NCBI RefSeq assembly: GCF_010092425.1
Contig: NZ_CP048030.1
Span: 1,302,001-1,366,000 of the forward strand
Direction: 5' to 3'
Length of the DNA: 64,000 nt
From: Sinimarinibacterium sp. NLF-5-8
Lineage (GTDB): Bacteria; Pseudomonadota; Gammaproteobacteria; Nevskiales; Nevskiaceae
Each line of letters begins with the position of its first letter. The first letter of the stretch is position 1. Below, piece after piece: positions 37,736 to 50,324 of the stretch. Below the pieces are notes generated by a model. The model was not told the origin of the DNA and did no database searches. It saw only the letters and a list, made by a program, of their open reading frames with translations. Both the position numbers and the translations under genes were made by a program.

Positions 37736-39592
37736 TTACCAGACCGGCAGATCTTTGAGGTTGCGGCGTTTGGCAAACACCATCTGCGCCAGCGCGCGGG
37801 TGCCGACAATGGCGGTGTATTGCGAGGTGATGATGCCGATCGCCAGGGTGATGGCAAAGCCTTTGATCGGGCCTTCACCCAGGGCAAACAGGACGACCGT
37901 GGCAATCAGGCCGGTCACGTTGGCATCAAAGATGGTCAAAAACGCACGCTCATACCCGGCATCGATGGCCGCGTGGGGTTTGGCGCCATCACGCAATTCT
38001 TCACGTATTCGTTCATAAATGAGAACGTTGGCGTCCACCGCGATGCCCATGTGCAGGACGATGCCGACAATCCCGGGCATGGTCAGCGTGGCTTGCAGAA
38101 TCGACAGGATCGCCACCAGCACCAGCAGGTTCAGCAGCAGCGCACAGATCGCAAAAATCCCGAATACCCGGTAGTAGAACAGCATGAAACCAATCACCAG
38201 CAACAGCCCCAGCACGGCGGCGTTGAAGCCCTGGCGGATGTTGTCGGCGCCAAGGCTGGGCCCGACGGTACGTTCTTCAACGATCTCGACCGGGGCGGCC
38301 AGCGCCCCCGCCTTGAGCAGCAGTGCAAGATTGTGTGCCTCGCGGCTTTGCAGGCCGGTGGTCTGGAAGCGTTTGCCGAACACGCCACGGATGGAGGCAA
38401 TGGAGATGATTTCCTCGACCTGGCGGTGCTCGCGCACCGGCTCGCCTTTGTCGTTGTAATTGGTGACAACCTCGCGTTCCTTGAACAGCACGGCCATCGG
38501 CTTGCCGACATTACGCTCGGTGAATGCAAACATGCGCTTGGAACCGGGGCCATCAAGAATCACACTGACGGCCGGGCCGCCGTTTTCATCGACCGTGGCC
38601 GAGGCATCGACGAGGTTATCGCCACCGGCAATGATTTCGCGCTTGAGCAGCACCGGGCGGCGCCCGTCGCGGGTGTAAAACAATTGTGTGCCGGCAGGGA
38701 TGATGCCGCTTTGCACGGCGGCGTAGGCGTCTTCATCGGCCACTGCACGGTATTCCAGCGTTGCCGTTGCCCCGAGCAGATCCTTGACCCGCGTGGTGTC
38801 CTGTACGCCGGGCAGCTGCACGACAATGCGGTTTGCACCCTGGCGCTGAACCACCGGCTCGGCAACCCCGAGCTGGTTGACACGATTGCGCAGGGTGGTG
38901 AGATTTTGCTGGACTGCAAAATCGACAATGCGCTTGGCTTCGGCCTCCGACAGGCGGATATCCAGTGCCAGCGGATTGTTGGGAAGCGTACTCAGGGTGT
39001 ATTCACTGAAGTTCTTGCTGATCGCACGCCGTGCTTTTTCGAGTCTGTCGGCATCGGCAAATTCAAGCACGCCTGCATCACCGCTCTGGCGACGCGCGCT
39101 GTAACGGATGCCTTCGTTGCGCAGCAGCGTTGGCACATCGCTGACGATGCGTTCAACCGCCTTGGCCTTGACCTCGTCAATATCCACTTCCAGCAGGAAG
39201 TGCACGCCACCGCGCAGATCCAGCCCCAGGTTCATCGGCTTGGCACCGATCTTGCGCAGCCATTCCGGGGTTTTGGAAGCCAGATTCAGCGCCACCACAT
39301 AATCACGCCCCAATTCACGCTTGAACGCATCGGCGCCCTTGAGCTGATCTTCAGCCGTGGCAAAGCGGACGATCCATTGGCCGCTTTCCAGATCGCTGCC
39401 CAGCGCTTGCAGATTGGCGGTCTGCAGAATCTGTGTGACTTGTCCGGCCATCGCAGCACCGGGGGCGCTGCCATCGCTGAGCGATATCTGCACCGCCGGA
39501 TCTTCGCCATACAGATTGGGCAGAGCGAACAGGGCGCCAAACGTCAGTGCCAGAATCAGGCTGACGTATTTCCACAGTGGATAAGGTTTCAT
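37736..39592 (-). CDS. secD: Protein translocase subunit SecD
   Basis: Six-helix inner-membrane protein with a large periplasmic domain that aids late translocation steps. The 618-residue product shows the opening helix (about 8-26), GLDLRGGVHFLLEVD (123-137), and the C-terminal helices with GIAVDANVLIYERIREELR. The length matches gammaproteobacterial SecD. It is 65 bp downstream of yajC and followed by secF. Here queA and tgt, which usually precede yajC, are absent; tgt lies alone at 48.5 kb. Confidence 0.97.
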   Translation of the reverse strand: MKPYPLWKYVSLILALTFGALFALPNLYGEDPAVQISLSDGSAPGAAMAGQVTQILQTANLQALGSDLESGQWIVRFATAEDQLKGADAFKRELGRDYVVALNLASKTPEWLRKIGAKPMNLGLDLRGGVHFLLEVDIDEVKAKAVERIVSDVPTLLRNEGIRYSARRQSGDAGVLEFADADRLEKARRAISKNFSEYTLSTLPNNPLALDIRLSEAEAKRIVDFAVQQNLTTLRNRVNQLGVAEPVVQRQGANRIVVQLPGVQDTTRVKDLLGATATLEYRAVADEDAYAAVQSGIIPAGTQLFYTRDGRRPVLLKREIIAGGDNLVDASATVDENGGPAVSVILDGPGSKRMFAFTERNVGKPMAVLFKEREVVTNYNDKGEPVREHRQVEEIISIASIRGVFGKRFQTTGLQSREAHNLALLLKAGALAAPVEIVEERTVGPSLGADNIRQGFNAAVLGLLLVIGFMLFYYRVFGIFAICALLLNLLVLVAILSILQATLTMPGIVGIVLHMGIAVDANVLIYERIREELRDGAKPHAAIDAGYERAFLTIFDANVTGLIATVVLFALGEGPIKGFAITLAIGIITSQYTAIVGTRALAQMVFAKRRNLKDLPVW

Positions 39593-39657
39593 AGTCGGCT
39601 ATTGCTTGGGCGCGCGCGCCAGGAAAAACTCACGCGCAATCAAAAAATCAAAGCGCC

Positions 39658-39990
39658 TTACAGCGCTTTGAGGGTCCCCTTGGGCAGAACACTGCTGATC
39701 GCACCTTTCTGGATCTTGACGGTGACGTTGTCAGCGATTTCGACCACCACATAGGCCTCACCGATACTGCTGACCTTGCCAGCCATGCCGCCACTGGTGA
39801 CGACTTCATCACCCTTGGCAAGTTGCCCCAGCATGTCGCGGTGTTCACGATTACGCTTCATCTGCGGACGGATCAGCATGAAATAAAACAGCACCGCCAG
39901 CAGGATCAACGGAAAAAACTGCATCGCCACGCTGGTTTCGGGCGCAGTTGCAGCCTGGGCAGCCGCAGGAGAGATCAGAAAGTCAAGCAC
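39658..39990 (-). CDS. yajC: Preprotein translocase accessory subunit YajC
   Basis: A 110-residue single-span membrane protein of the SecDF-YajC complex. The helix FFPLILLAVLFYFMLIRPQ (about 25-43) is followed by the conserved soluble part with GDEVVTSGGMAGKV and the C-terminal VLPKGTLKAL. GTG 39990 was chosen because it yields the short family N-terminus; a TTG at 40017 would add nine residues. First gene of yajC-secD-secF. Confidence 0.94.
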   Translation of the reverse strand: MLDFLISPAAAQAATAPETSVAMQFFPLILLAVLFYFMLIRPQMKRNREHRDMLGQLAKGDEVVTSGGMAGKVSSIGEAYVVVEIADNVTVKIQKGAISSVLPKGTLKAL

Positions 39991-40170
39991 AGGGAGAGTT
40001 CCGGTCGCAACGCGCAAAGCGTCAAAAAATGGGGGCGGATTATGCCACGCTTACCGCATGACGACGAAAAAACCTTTGTCGCGGATCAACTATCCGTGTT
40101 GGTGGGGACGTTGCCGGTAGCGCTGTGGTAGCCTTCGCGCCCCGATTTTCCTCCTTCAAACGAGTGATGT

Positions 40171-41916
40171 ATGGCCAGTTATCAAGCCCCGCTGAGTGAA
40201 ATCCAGTTTGTTCTCAATGAAGTGTTGAAGGTTGAACGCCTTTGTGAACTGGCCGTCTTCAAGGACGCCACCCCCGACACCCTCAGCGGCCTGATCGACG
40301 AGGCCGCCCGCCTCATCGAAGAAAAGCTGGCTCCGCTCAACGCCAGCGCCGATGCGCAGGGATGCGTGCTCGAAGACGGCGAGATCACCGTACCGGACGG
40401 CTTTACCGAGTTTTTTCACCTGTACCGCGACGCGGGCTGGGTCGGCATCTCACAAAAAGAGGAATACGGCGGCGCTGCCCTGCCCTATACGCTGGGCAAG
40501 GTGGTCGAAGAACTGCTGTGCTCGGCCAACGTTGCGTTTGCCCTGTATCCGGGTCTCACCCAGGGCTGCTTCGAGGCGCTGGAAGCCTCGGCCAGCGATG
40601 ACATCAAAAAGACTTATCTGCCCAAGCTCGCCACTGGCGAGTGGACCGGCACCATGTGCATCACCGAGCCGCAGGCCGGCTCCGACATCGGCGCCGCAAA
40701 AACGCGCGCCACACCGCAGGCCGATGGCAGCTACCGGATTGACGGCGGCAAGATCTTCATCACCTCCGGCGAGCACCGGATGGCGGACAACATCGTCCAC
40801 TTCGTACTCGCACGGCTGCCGGATGCCCCGGCGGGCGTCAAGGGGCTATCCACGTTTGTGGTGCCCAAGTTTTTGGTCAATGCCGATGGCAGCCTCGGCG
40901 CGCGCAATGGCGTGGCCGTGCAATCCATCGAGCACAAAATGGGCATCAACGGCTCGGTGACTTGCGTGTTGCAGTTCGACGGGGCTCAAGGCTGGCTGGT
41001 CGGTGAGCCGAACCACGGCATCCAGAACATGTTTGTGATGATGAACCTCGCGCGCATCATGGTCGGCTTTCAAGGCTTGGGGCAATGCGAGCTGGCCACC
41101 CAAAACGCCATCCGCTACGCGCTGGATCGCAAGCAGGGCAAGGCCGCCAACGGCAAGGCCGAGATCGTCGAGCATCCCGATGTCCGCCGCATGCTGCTGC
41201 AAATGAAGGCCATGACCGAGGGCGCGCGCGTCCTCGCCTACGAAACTGCGATCTGGGTTGATCTGGCACGCCATCACCCCGACGCCAGCGTGCGCGAAAC
41301 CGCGCAGGACTGGGTGGAGCTGAACACACCGCTGGTCAAATCGCTGTGCACCGATGCAGCCTTCGAGCTGGGCAGCATGGCGATCCAGGTGTATGGCGGC
41401 CACGGCTTCATCAAGGAGCATGGCGTTGAACAAATCGTCCGCGACGCCAAGATTCTGTGTCTCTACGAAGGCACCAATGGCATTCAGGCGATGGATCTGG
41501 TGCGCCGCAAACTGGCGCTGCATGGGGGGCGCCTGCCGCAGCGATTCTTTGACGCGGTGCGCGCCGATCTGACGCACGCCCCGGCATCACTGGCCGAGCC
41601 GCTGAAGGTTGCGCTGGATGCCCTGGCGCAAACCACCGCACAGATTCAGGCACAGTTCAAAACCTGTCCCGATGACGCGGCATTTGGCTGCGTTGACTAC
41701 CAGCGCGCATTCGCCCTGACCTATCTGGGCTGGAACTGGCTGCGCATGGCGCGCGCCGCGCAAGCCTGCGGTGATGCACAATGGGTCAAAATCAAGCTCG
41801 CCACCGCACAATTTTTTGCCACGCGTATCCTGCCCCAGGTTCCTGCACTGCTGACCATCGTCGAACACAGCGCAGCCGACTTCATGGCGCTGGATGCTAA
41901 CGACTTTGCCGCCTGA
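40171..41916 (+). CDS. Acyl-CoA dehydrogenase, large DmdC/AcdhC type
   Basis: FAD enzyme that introduces the first double bond of beta-oxidation. The 581-residue protein contains the medium-chain dehydrogenase core with TEPQAGSD (165-172), the flavin-binding FITSGEH (197-203), the catalytic Glu433 in LYEGTNGIQAMDL and a C-terminal extension of about 130 residues typical of the roughly 590-residue subfamily that includes DmdC. The substrate may be long-chain acyl-CoA or 3-methylmercaptopropionyl-CoA; sequence alone does not decide. Followed by gpx at 9 bp on the same strand. Confidence 0.92.
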   Translation: MASYQAPLSEIQFVLNEVLKVERLCELAVFKDATPDTLSGLIDEAARLIEEKLAPLNASADAQGCVLEDGEITVPDGFTEFFHLYRDAGWVGISQKEEYGGAALPYTLGKVVEELLCSANVAFALYPGLTQGCFEALEASASDDIKKTYLPKLATGEWTGTMCITEPQAGSDIGAAKTRATPQADGSYRIDGGKIFITSGEHRMADNIVHFVLARLPDAPAGVKGLSTFVVPKFLVNADGSLGARNGVAVQSIEHKMGINGSVTCVLQFDGAQGWLVGEPNHGIQNMFVMMNLARIMVGFQGLGQCELATQNAIRYALDRKQGKAANGKAEIVEHPDVRRMLLQMKAMTEGARVLAYETAIWVDLARHHPDASVRETAQDWVELNTPLVKSLCTDAAFELGSMAIQVYGGHGFIKEHGVEQIVRDAKILCLYEGTNGIQAMDLVRRKLALHGGRLPQRFFDAVRADLTHAPASLAEPLKVALDALAQTTAQIQAQFKTCPDDAAFGCVDYQRAFALTYLGWNWLRMARAAQACGDAQWVKIKLATAQFFATRILPQVPALLTIVEHSAADFMALDANDFAA

Positions 41917-41925
41917 AGACCCCAT

Positions 41926-42405
41926 ATGACCACGATTTACGACTTTGAAGCACAGACCCTGGATGGACGCCGGGTCAAACTGGACACCTATAAAGGCAAG
42001 GTGCTGCTGATCGTCAATACCGCCAGCGAATGTGGGTTCACCCCGCAGTACAAGGGGCTGGAAGCCCTGTGGCGAAAATACCAGCCGCAGGGGTTGATCA
42101 TTCTGGGCTTTCCATGCAACCAGTTCGGCCATCAGGAGCCGGGTGAAAACACCCAGATCGGGGCGTTCTGCAGCAAAAACTTTGGTGTTACCTTCCCGCT
42201 GTTCAGCAAAATTGATGTCAACGGCGACAACGCCCACCCGCTCTACCAATATCTCAAGGCACAGGCGCCCGGCATCGTCGGCAGCCAGGCCATCAAATGG
42301 AACTTCACCAAGTTTCTGGTCGATCGCAGCGGCAAGGTCGTCAAGCGGTTTGCCTCCGTGCAGACCCCCGAAAAGATCGACGCGCAGATTGCCGCCCTGC
42401 TGTAG
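41926..42405 (+). CDS. Glutathione peroxidase family protein
   Basis: A 159-residue thiol peroxidase. Peroxidatic Cys36 lies in NTASECGFTPQ (a cysteine rather than selenocysteine), the Gln in GFPCNQFGHQEP and the Trp in KWNFTKFLVD complete the tetrad. A second cysteine in the FPCNQF motif could act as resolving residue, as in thioredoxin-dependent members. Probably cytoplasmic, with no signal peptide. Likely co-transcribed with the acyl-CoA dehydrogenase. Confidence 0.94.
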   Translation: MTTIYDFEAQTLDGRRVKLDTYKGKVLLIVNTASECGFTPQYKGLEALWRKYQPQGLIILGFPCNQFGHQEPGENTQIGAFCSKNFGVTFPLFSKIDVNGDNAHPLYQYLKAQAPGIVGSQAIKWNFTKFLVDRSGKVVKRFASVQTPEKIDAQIAALL

Positions 42406-42496
42406 ACACAGGGGCGGTAAAACGCGCGCGCCAGCGATTGCTATGGCGCGCCCGCCAACACCAGAAGTTATGTAACAATTCACAGCATTTTCCCGT

Positions 42497-42523
42497 GCCG
42501 ATGTCGGCCTATCTGACATCGGC
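42497..42523. repeat. Hairpin between gpx and the lipoprotein gene
   Basis: GCCGATGTC (42497-42505) pairs perfectly with GACATCGGC (42515-42523). No T-run follows, so it is either a weak terminator or a leader/operator structure 46 bp before the lipoprotein start. Confidence 0.6.
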
Positions 42524-42568
42524 GCAAACAACATCGTGACTTTCTCACCTTTTTCTGAGGCTTCCATC

Positions 42569-44107
42569 ATGCGCAGTCATTTATGGATCGGATCGCTGGC
42601 CGCCGCCACCCTGATGCTTTCGGCCTGTGGGGACGGGGCCATCCGCAGTCCCGATCTGCCGGGCGCCACCTTGTTCAGCGTCTCCGGCAACGTCAACTGC
42701 ACACTGCCCGGCCCTGTGGATGAGGATGGCAACCCGACCCTGCCCCCCGGCGAAACCGGCCAGTGCAGCGTCGTTGCAACCTGCGTATTTCAACAGGTCA
42801 ATGCCAGTGGCGGCGTTGATTATCCCGTCGGGGAATGCCCCGACGATCTGATCTTTGCCAGCCGCGACCCCGACGTTGCCGGAATCGACCGCAACACCGG
42901 CGAGATTTCCGGAAACAAGCCCGGCGAAACCGAGATCATCATCAGCGGCCACGACGATATCGAACCGTTTCCGGTCACCGTCACACCGCGCCGGGTGCTG
43001 GGCAGCAACAGCCTGTCGGTGTTTACCACCGCAACCTTCAAAGACCCTAAAGGCTGTAGCGATCCCAACGACTCCAACTGCAATATCTCGCTGGCCGACG
43101 CCAATAAGCTCAAGTTCAGCTGCGTCGGCGCCGATCAGCTCGTCGGCGGCGCCCTCGCCGGCAACGACTCCGCCGCCGGGCTGAAAATCTTTGCGGTCAC
43201 CCAGTTCTGCGGTAAAGACGAACTGGTTGATGGCGCATGTACTGCATCATCTGGTCAGGATGAAAACGGCGCACCGATCCGCAGCACCGAAGCCTTCCTG
43301 CAGCAGACTGGCGAAAACGTCAGCAACGGCAGAGCGCCCACCGATGGCTCCAGACGCAACGACGGCATTCACTGGAGCGTACAGGCCGGTCGCTGGGGTA
43401 AAAACAACGCAACCGGCAAGATGGAATGCCTCGCAGAAAACTCCAACGCCACCGCCAGCATCGGCGATGCCTGGCTGGGCACCACTCGTGAATTGATCAG
43501 AACCAGCAACGGCGCCAATATCGAAACCTGCAGCCCCGAGGAAATCGCAGCCTTTGGCAACGACGACAAAGCCGAAGCGGCCTGCAATGCCGAAAAGCAA
43601 CCCAACGGCGTGCTGTGGGCCAATGCAACCGTTCGACTGGGATTCAATTGCGTTGAAGCGGTTTACCCAAATCCACAAGACCCCGACAATCCCGATGCCG
43701 CCGCCCATGACGGCATGACCGTACTGGTTTTGCCTGCAATCGCCGGCGCACAGTTCAGCGAACGCAACAATCTGTGCGAGGCGCTGGGGCCACTGATGGG
43801 TGATAACAACCTGCTGGGTCTGCTCCCAGTGGCCGACCTGCTGTCTGGCGTCACCAGCGGTCTTGCTCCACTGCTGGAAGGGCTTGATCCGCTCACCGCG
43901 CCAGTCGGCAGCGTCGTTGATGCGCTCACCAATGGCCTGGGTCTGATCACCGGCCCGCTGGTTGATCCGCTCAACAACGGCCTGCTCAGCGCAGTCGTCG
44001 ACAACGCACTGCTGTGCAACGTTCTCAATGGAGTCGGTTCCCTGCTCGGCATCCTCGGCGGCAATGGCGCGGTCGATCGCCAGTGCCCCAGCCTGGGCGG
44101 CGGCTGA
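42569..44107 (+). CDS. Cysteine-rich lipoprotein with Ig-like segment and Gly-Leu-rich tail, unknown function
   Basis: A 512-residue predicted lipoprotein: signal peptide with lipobox LSAC and lipidated Cys20. Residues 65-140 look like a bacterial Ig-like (BIG2) domain, with DPDVAGIDRNTGEISGNKPG and a following strand pair. Sixteen further cysteines, an even number, suggest many disulfides in the periplasm or at the surface. Residues 405-500 are a hydrophobic Gly/Leu/Val/Asn-rich tail (LLGLLPVADLLSGV, LGLITGPLVDPLNNGLL). I do not recognise the family. It precedes the OmpA gene by 92 bp, with a hairpin between. Confidence 0.75.
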   Translation: MRSHLWIGSLAAATLMLSACGDGAIRSPDLPGATLFSVSGNVNCTLPGPVDEDGNPTLPPGETGQCSVVATCVFQQVNASGGVDYPVGECPDDLIFASRDPDVAGIDRNTGEISGNKPGETEIIISGHDDIEPFPVTVTPRRVLGSNSLSVFTTATFKDPKGCSDPNDSNCNISLADANKLKFSCVGADQLVGGALAGNDSAAGLKIFAVTQFCGKDELVDGACTASSGQDENGAPIRSTEAFLQQTGENVSNGRAPTDGSRRNDGIHWSVQAGRWGKNNATGKMECLAENSNATASIGDAWLGTTRELIRTSNGANIETCSPEEIAAFGNDDKAEAACNAEKQPNGVLWANATVRLGFNCVEAVYPNPQDPDNPDAAAHDGMTVLVLPAIAGAQFSERNNLCEALGPLMGDNNLLGLLPVADLLSGVTSGLAPLLEGLDPLTAPVGSVVDALTNGLGLITGPLVDPLNNGLLSAVVDNALLCNVLNGVGSLLGILGGNGAVDRQCPSLGGG

Positions 44108-44120
44108 TTCAGTTTTGACC

Positions 44121-44165
44121 GTCACGGGCTTGCGGCAGTGCGGCAAGCCCGTGACCCACCTTTTA
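44121..44165 (+). terminator. Probable terminator or attenuator after the lipoprotein gene
   Basis: A 13-bp perfect stem GTCACGGGCTTGC (44121-44133) / GCAAGCCCGTGAC (44143-44155), followed after six bases by CTTTTA. The T-run is weak, so readthrough into the OmpA gene is plausible. Confidence 0.6.
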
Positions 44166-44199
44166 TTTGTTTCATCTAATAAGCAAACAGGACAGTGCC

Positions 44200-45693
44200 A
44201 TGACGCGCATGCGGACTTTATGGATTGCAGCCTTGGGGATGATGCCGCTGCTGAGCATTTCTGCACAGGCCCAGGACGGCGCAGCCGATCCGGTGATCAG
44301 CACGGTAGCGATCGCCGACACCACACCCCAACCGGTGCTCGACAACCGCTGGTCGATCTGGCCGCAGATAGGCGCCATTGTTTCCGACAAAAGCGATCTG
44401 GACACCGGCTTTGCCGTGGGCGCCAAAGCCACCCGACCCCTGTTTGATCACCTCGCACTGGAACTCGGCGCCGACTACTCCAACCTCAGCACCGACCGCG
44501 CCGGCGACTACGAACGCATCAGCGCGCGCATCGGCGCCATCGGCTTTTTCGGCAAACCCTTCTACGAACGTTCCGGCGACTTCCAACCCTTCGTCGCCGG
44601 CGGCCTGCATGTCTCCAGTGTCGACTTCCTCGGCCAGAGCGTTGCCGCCTTCGGCCCCTACGCCGGCGCAGGCTTTCTGCAACGCCTCAACGAAAACCTG
44701 ATGCTATCGGTCGAAGCCCGCTACCAGGTCGACTCCGTCAGCAAGAAAAACGTTTTACCCGACGCCGACTACTACACCTGGCAGATTCTCGCCGGTCTGC
44801 GCATCCCGCTGGGCGAACGCCCCTACGACCCGACCATGGACCAGGACGGCGATGGCGTCCCCGACTACCTCGACCGCTGCCCCAACACCCCGCAAGGCGT
44901 CCAGGTCGGCGCTGACGGCTGCCCGCTCGACTCCGACGGCGACGGCGTCCCCGACTATCTCGACAAATGCCCCAACACCCCCGCCGGCGCCGTTGTCGGC
45001 CCTGACGGCTGCGAAATCGACTCCGACGGCGACGGCGTCCCCGACCGTCTCGACAAATGCCCCAACACCCCCAAAGGCGTCCAGGTTGGTAACGACGGCT
45101 GCCCGCTGACCGACTCCGACGGTGACGGCGTCCCCGACCACCTCGACAACTGCCCCGACACCCCGCGCGGCATCCCGGTCGGCCCCGACGGCTGCCCGCT
45201 CGACTCCGACGGTGACGGCATCCCCGACTACCTCGACGAATGCCCACGCACCCCGGCAGGCGCCAAAGTCCTGCCCAACGGCTGCGCCCTGCAAGGCGAC
45301 TGCCGCACCCCACGCCCCGGCGAACAGGTCGATGCCAACGGCTGTGCAGTGGATCGCAACTTCATTCTCAAAGGCGTCAAGTTTGAATTCGACTCCGACC
45401 GCCTCACCGAAGAAGCCAAGCAAATCCTCGGCGACGTCGCTGAAACCCTCAAAGCCTACCCCAACCTCAGCGTAGAGCTCGAAGGCCACACCGACAGCCT
45501 CGGCTCCGACGCCTACAACCTCGGACTGTCCGAACGGCGCGCCAACACCGTCAAGGTATTCCTCACCGGCAAAGGCATTCCGGCCAAACGCATGACCTCG
45601 GTCGGCTACGGCAAAACCCGCCCGATCGACACCAACGAAACCGAAGAAGGCCGCGACAACAACCGTCGGGTGGAACTCAAACCCCAGGAATGA
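44200..45693 (+). CDS. OmpA-family outer-membrane protein with five TSP3 calcium-binding repeats
   Basis: A 497-residue protein in three parts. After a signal peptide (cleavage near SAQA-QD, residue 24), residues about 48-205 form an OmpA-like beta-barrel. Residues 214-364 hold five repeats of 30-31 residues with the pattern DSDGDGVPDYLDKCPNTP and a paired cysteine in DGC, the calcium-binding type 3 thrombospondin motif. Residues about 385-495 are the peptidoglycan-binding OmpA_C domain (GHTDSLGSDAYNLGLSERRA, NRRVEL). The order matches OprF-like porins, but five TSP3 repeats form an unusually long stalk. Strong terminator follows. Confidence 0.95.
   Translation: MTRMRTLWIAALGMMPLLSISAQAQDGAADPVISTVAIADTTPQPVLDNRWSIWPQIGAIVSDKSDLDTGFAVGAKATRPLFDHLALELGADYSNLSTDRAGDYERISARIGAIGFFGKPFYERSGDFQPFVAGGLHVSSVDFLGQSVAAFGPYAGAGFLQRLNENLMLSVEARYQVDSVSKKNVLPDADYYTWQILAGLRIPLGERPYDPTMDQDGDGVPDYLDRCPNTPQGVQVGADGCPLDSDGDGVPDYLDKCPNTPAGAVVGPDGCEIDSDGDGVPDRLDKCPNTPKGVQVGNDGCPLTDSDGDGVPDHLDNCPDTPRGIPVGPDGCPLDSDGDGIPDYLDECPRTPAGAKVLPNGCALQGDCRTPRPGEQVDANGCAVDRNFILKGVKFEFDSDRLTEEAKQILGDVAETLKAYPNLSVELEGHTDSLGSDAYNLGLSERRANTVKVFLTGKGIPAKRMTSVGYGKTRPIDTNETEEGRDNNRRVELKPQE
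44839..45291 (+). repeat. Coding tandem repeat (five TSP3 units, about 90 bp each)
   Basis: Five units, each beginning near GACTCCGACGGCGACGGCGT, encode Asp-rich calcium loops in the OmpA protein. Nucleotide identity between units is high, so unit-number change by recombination is possible. Confidence 0.9.
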
Positions 45694-45765
45694 CCCACAC
45701 CGCCCGTTGCAGGCTCACACCTGCACCGCCATGACGCTGTAAAGAGGACGAGCTGACCTCTTTTG

Positions 45766-45792
45766 CCCGCCGGCAACCCCGGCGGGTTTTTT
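45766..45792 (+). terminator. Intrinsic terminator of the OmpA gene
   Basis: CCCGCCGG (45766-45773) pairs with CCGGCGGG (45779-45786) around a five-base loop, followed by six T residues. Confidence 0.9.
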
Positions 45793-45830
45793 GTGGACAA
45801 CCGCCTGCCTGCGCGCCTTCGGCAAACCCG

Positions 45831-45915
45831 GCTATTCCGGAAAAGCCAAATCCAGACCAGCGTTCCGTGAACAGCCGAAGCCAGGCACTGGATCCTTGCG
45901 TTCGCAAGGATGACG
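45831..45915. repeat. Degenerate copy of the dispersed two-hairpin repeat
   Basis: The right half, CCAGGCACTGGATCC plus TTGCGTTCGCAAGGATGACG, is almost identical to the array at 58.6-59.0 kb. The left half (ATTCCGGAAAAGCCAAATCC) is a diverged form of the left hairpin. It lies in the 597-bp gap between the OmpA and GgpPS genes. Confidence 0.7.
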
Positions 45916-46015
45916 ATGGTGCGTTTTTGCACGCGCGGGGTGGCTGTTGCCGCTATGACCTGATCACCGCCGCGATCACTTCGATTCCCCCACGCGCGCG
46001 GTGGTTGTTGACCCA

Positions 46016-46134
46016 TTCGCGGCTGAAGCCGCGCCCACAAAGCAATCGACGCTGGCCGCTTTTTCTTACACCGCACACAGCCGCGCAAAGTCGCGGGCGT
46101 GCAGAGTTTCGGCGGGGGCGTCGCGCCTACGGGT
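46016..46134. repeat. REP-like sequences in the OmpA-GgpPS gap
   Basis: TTCGCGGCTGAAGCCGCGCC at 46016-46035 is a short palindrome resembling Pseudomonas REP cores. GGCGGGGGCGTCGCGCCTAC at 46111-46130 resembles another common REP-type hairpin. Apart from these, the degenerate repeat before them and the promoter after them, the gap holds nothing I can name. Confidence 0.5.
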
Positions 46135-46221
46135 GGGTGGTTGGTACAGCAGATTGGGTTGTTGCAGCCGGAAACAGTCAATGATTTTAATAAATTCCTT
46201 TTAAATCATATAATTATAAAA

Positions 46222-46230
46222 TGGTATAAT
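46222..46230 (+). promoter_or_regulatory. Extended -10 promoter for the GgpPS gene
   Basis: TGGTATAAT is a consensus TATAAT with an extended TGn, set in a 40-bp AT-rich patch that contrasts with the surrounding DNA. No good -35 is seen. It is 60 bp upstream of the ATG, which has GGAG nine bases before it. Confidence 0.7.
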
Positions 46231-46290
46231 AGCGAGCTTTGCCCGTCGGCATGATGTCGGCGCGCTCCATTTTCTCAACGGAGATCGCGC

Positions 46291-49741
<3,451 letters not shown>

Positions 49742-50197
49742 TCAATGCCGCTGGCGGTTGCGTGCAAAGTTCAGATCATGGCTGGTGGCTCGCAGGCGAC
49801 CGGCCAAAAATACCGCCAGCGCGCGATAAAACTTCACCGCCGTGGCCGGGTGTGCACCCAGAACCTGATGCAGGCGCTCGTAGCTGATCACAACGATCTG
49901 GCTGTCTTCGAGCGTCTGCGCAGTCGCCGAACGCGGCTCATCGGCCAGAAACGACATTTCGCCAAAATGGGCACCACTGCCCAGCGTCGCCAGATTGACG
50001 GTGTTGTTATCACCTGCCTGCGCAATCTGCACCGAACCAAACTGGATGATCAACAAGCTGTCGGCACGCTGCCCTTCGCGAAACAATTCGGTATTGGCGC
50101 CCACACGCCGCAACTCGGCGATATCGGCCACCTGTTCCAGCTCGGCCTCGGAAAAATCACGGAACAGATAGATATTGCTCAGCAGCTTGCGATCCAT
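49742..50197 (-). CDS. Cyclic-nucleotide-binding domain protein
   Basis: A 151-residue single-domain protein with a Crp-type beta-barrel: LFREGQRADSLLIIQFGSVQI, GSGAHFGEMSFLADEPRSATAQ (phosphate-binding cassette with Glu and Arg of the cNMP site) and a C-terminal helix. There is no DNA-binding domain, so it is probably a stand-alone cAMP or cGMP sensor or a regulatory partner. Alone on the minus strand, 87 bp after the tgt start; co-transcription with tgt is possible. Confidence 0.88.
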   Translation of the reverse strand: MDRKLLSNIYLFRDFSEAELEQVADIAELRRVGANTELFREGQRADSLLIIQFGSVQIAQAGDNNTVNLATLGSGAHFGEMSFLADEPRSATAQTLEDSQIVVISYERLHQVLGAHPATAVKFYRALAVFLAGRLRATSHDLNFARNRQRH

Positions 50198-50324
50198 CCG
50201 GCACTCTCCTCAAATCAGGGTTGGGTCGTTCGAGCATATCGCAATCCGCGCGCGCGCTTCCATCACCAGAATCACCCCCGCATGCGCGGATCGCACCATC
50301 GAGGCCGCAATACGACGCAGCAAT

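Noticed and set aside
37712-39754. A 680-codon open frame antisense to secD
   Set aside because: Covers a certain secD gene almost exactly, with composition typical of a shadow frame and no recognisable domain.
44839-45291. Non-coding tandem repeat or minisatellite
   Set aside because: The repetition is in frame and encodes five TSP3 calcium-binding units inside the OmpA protein.
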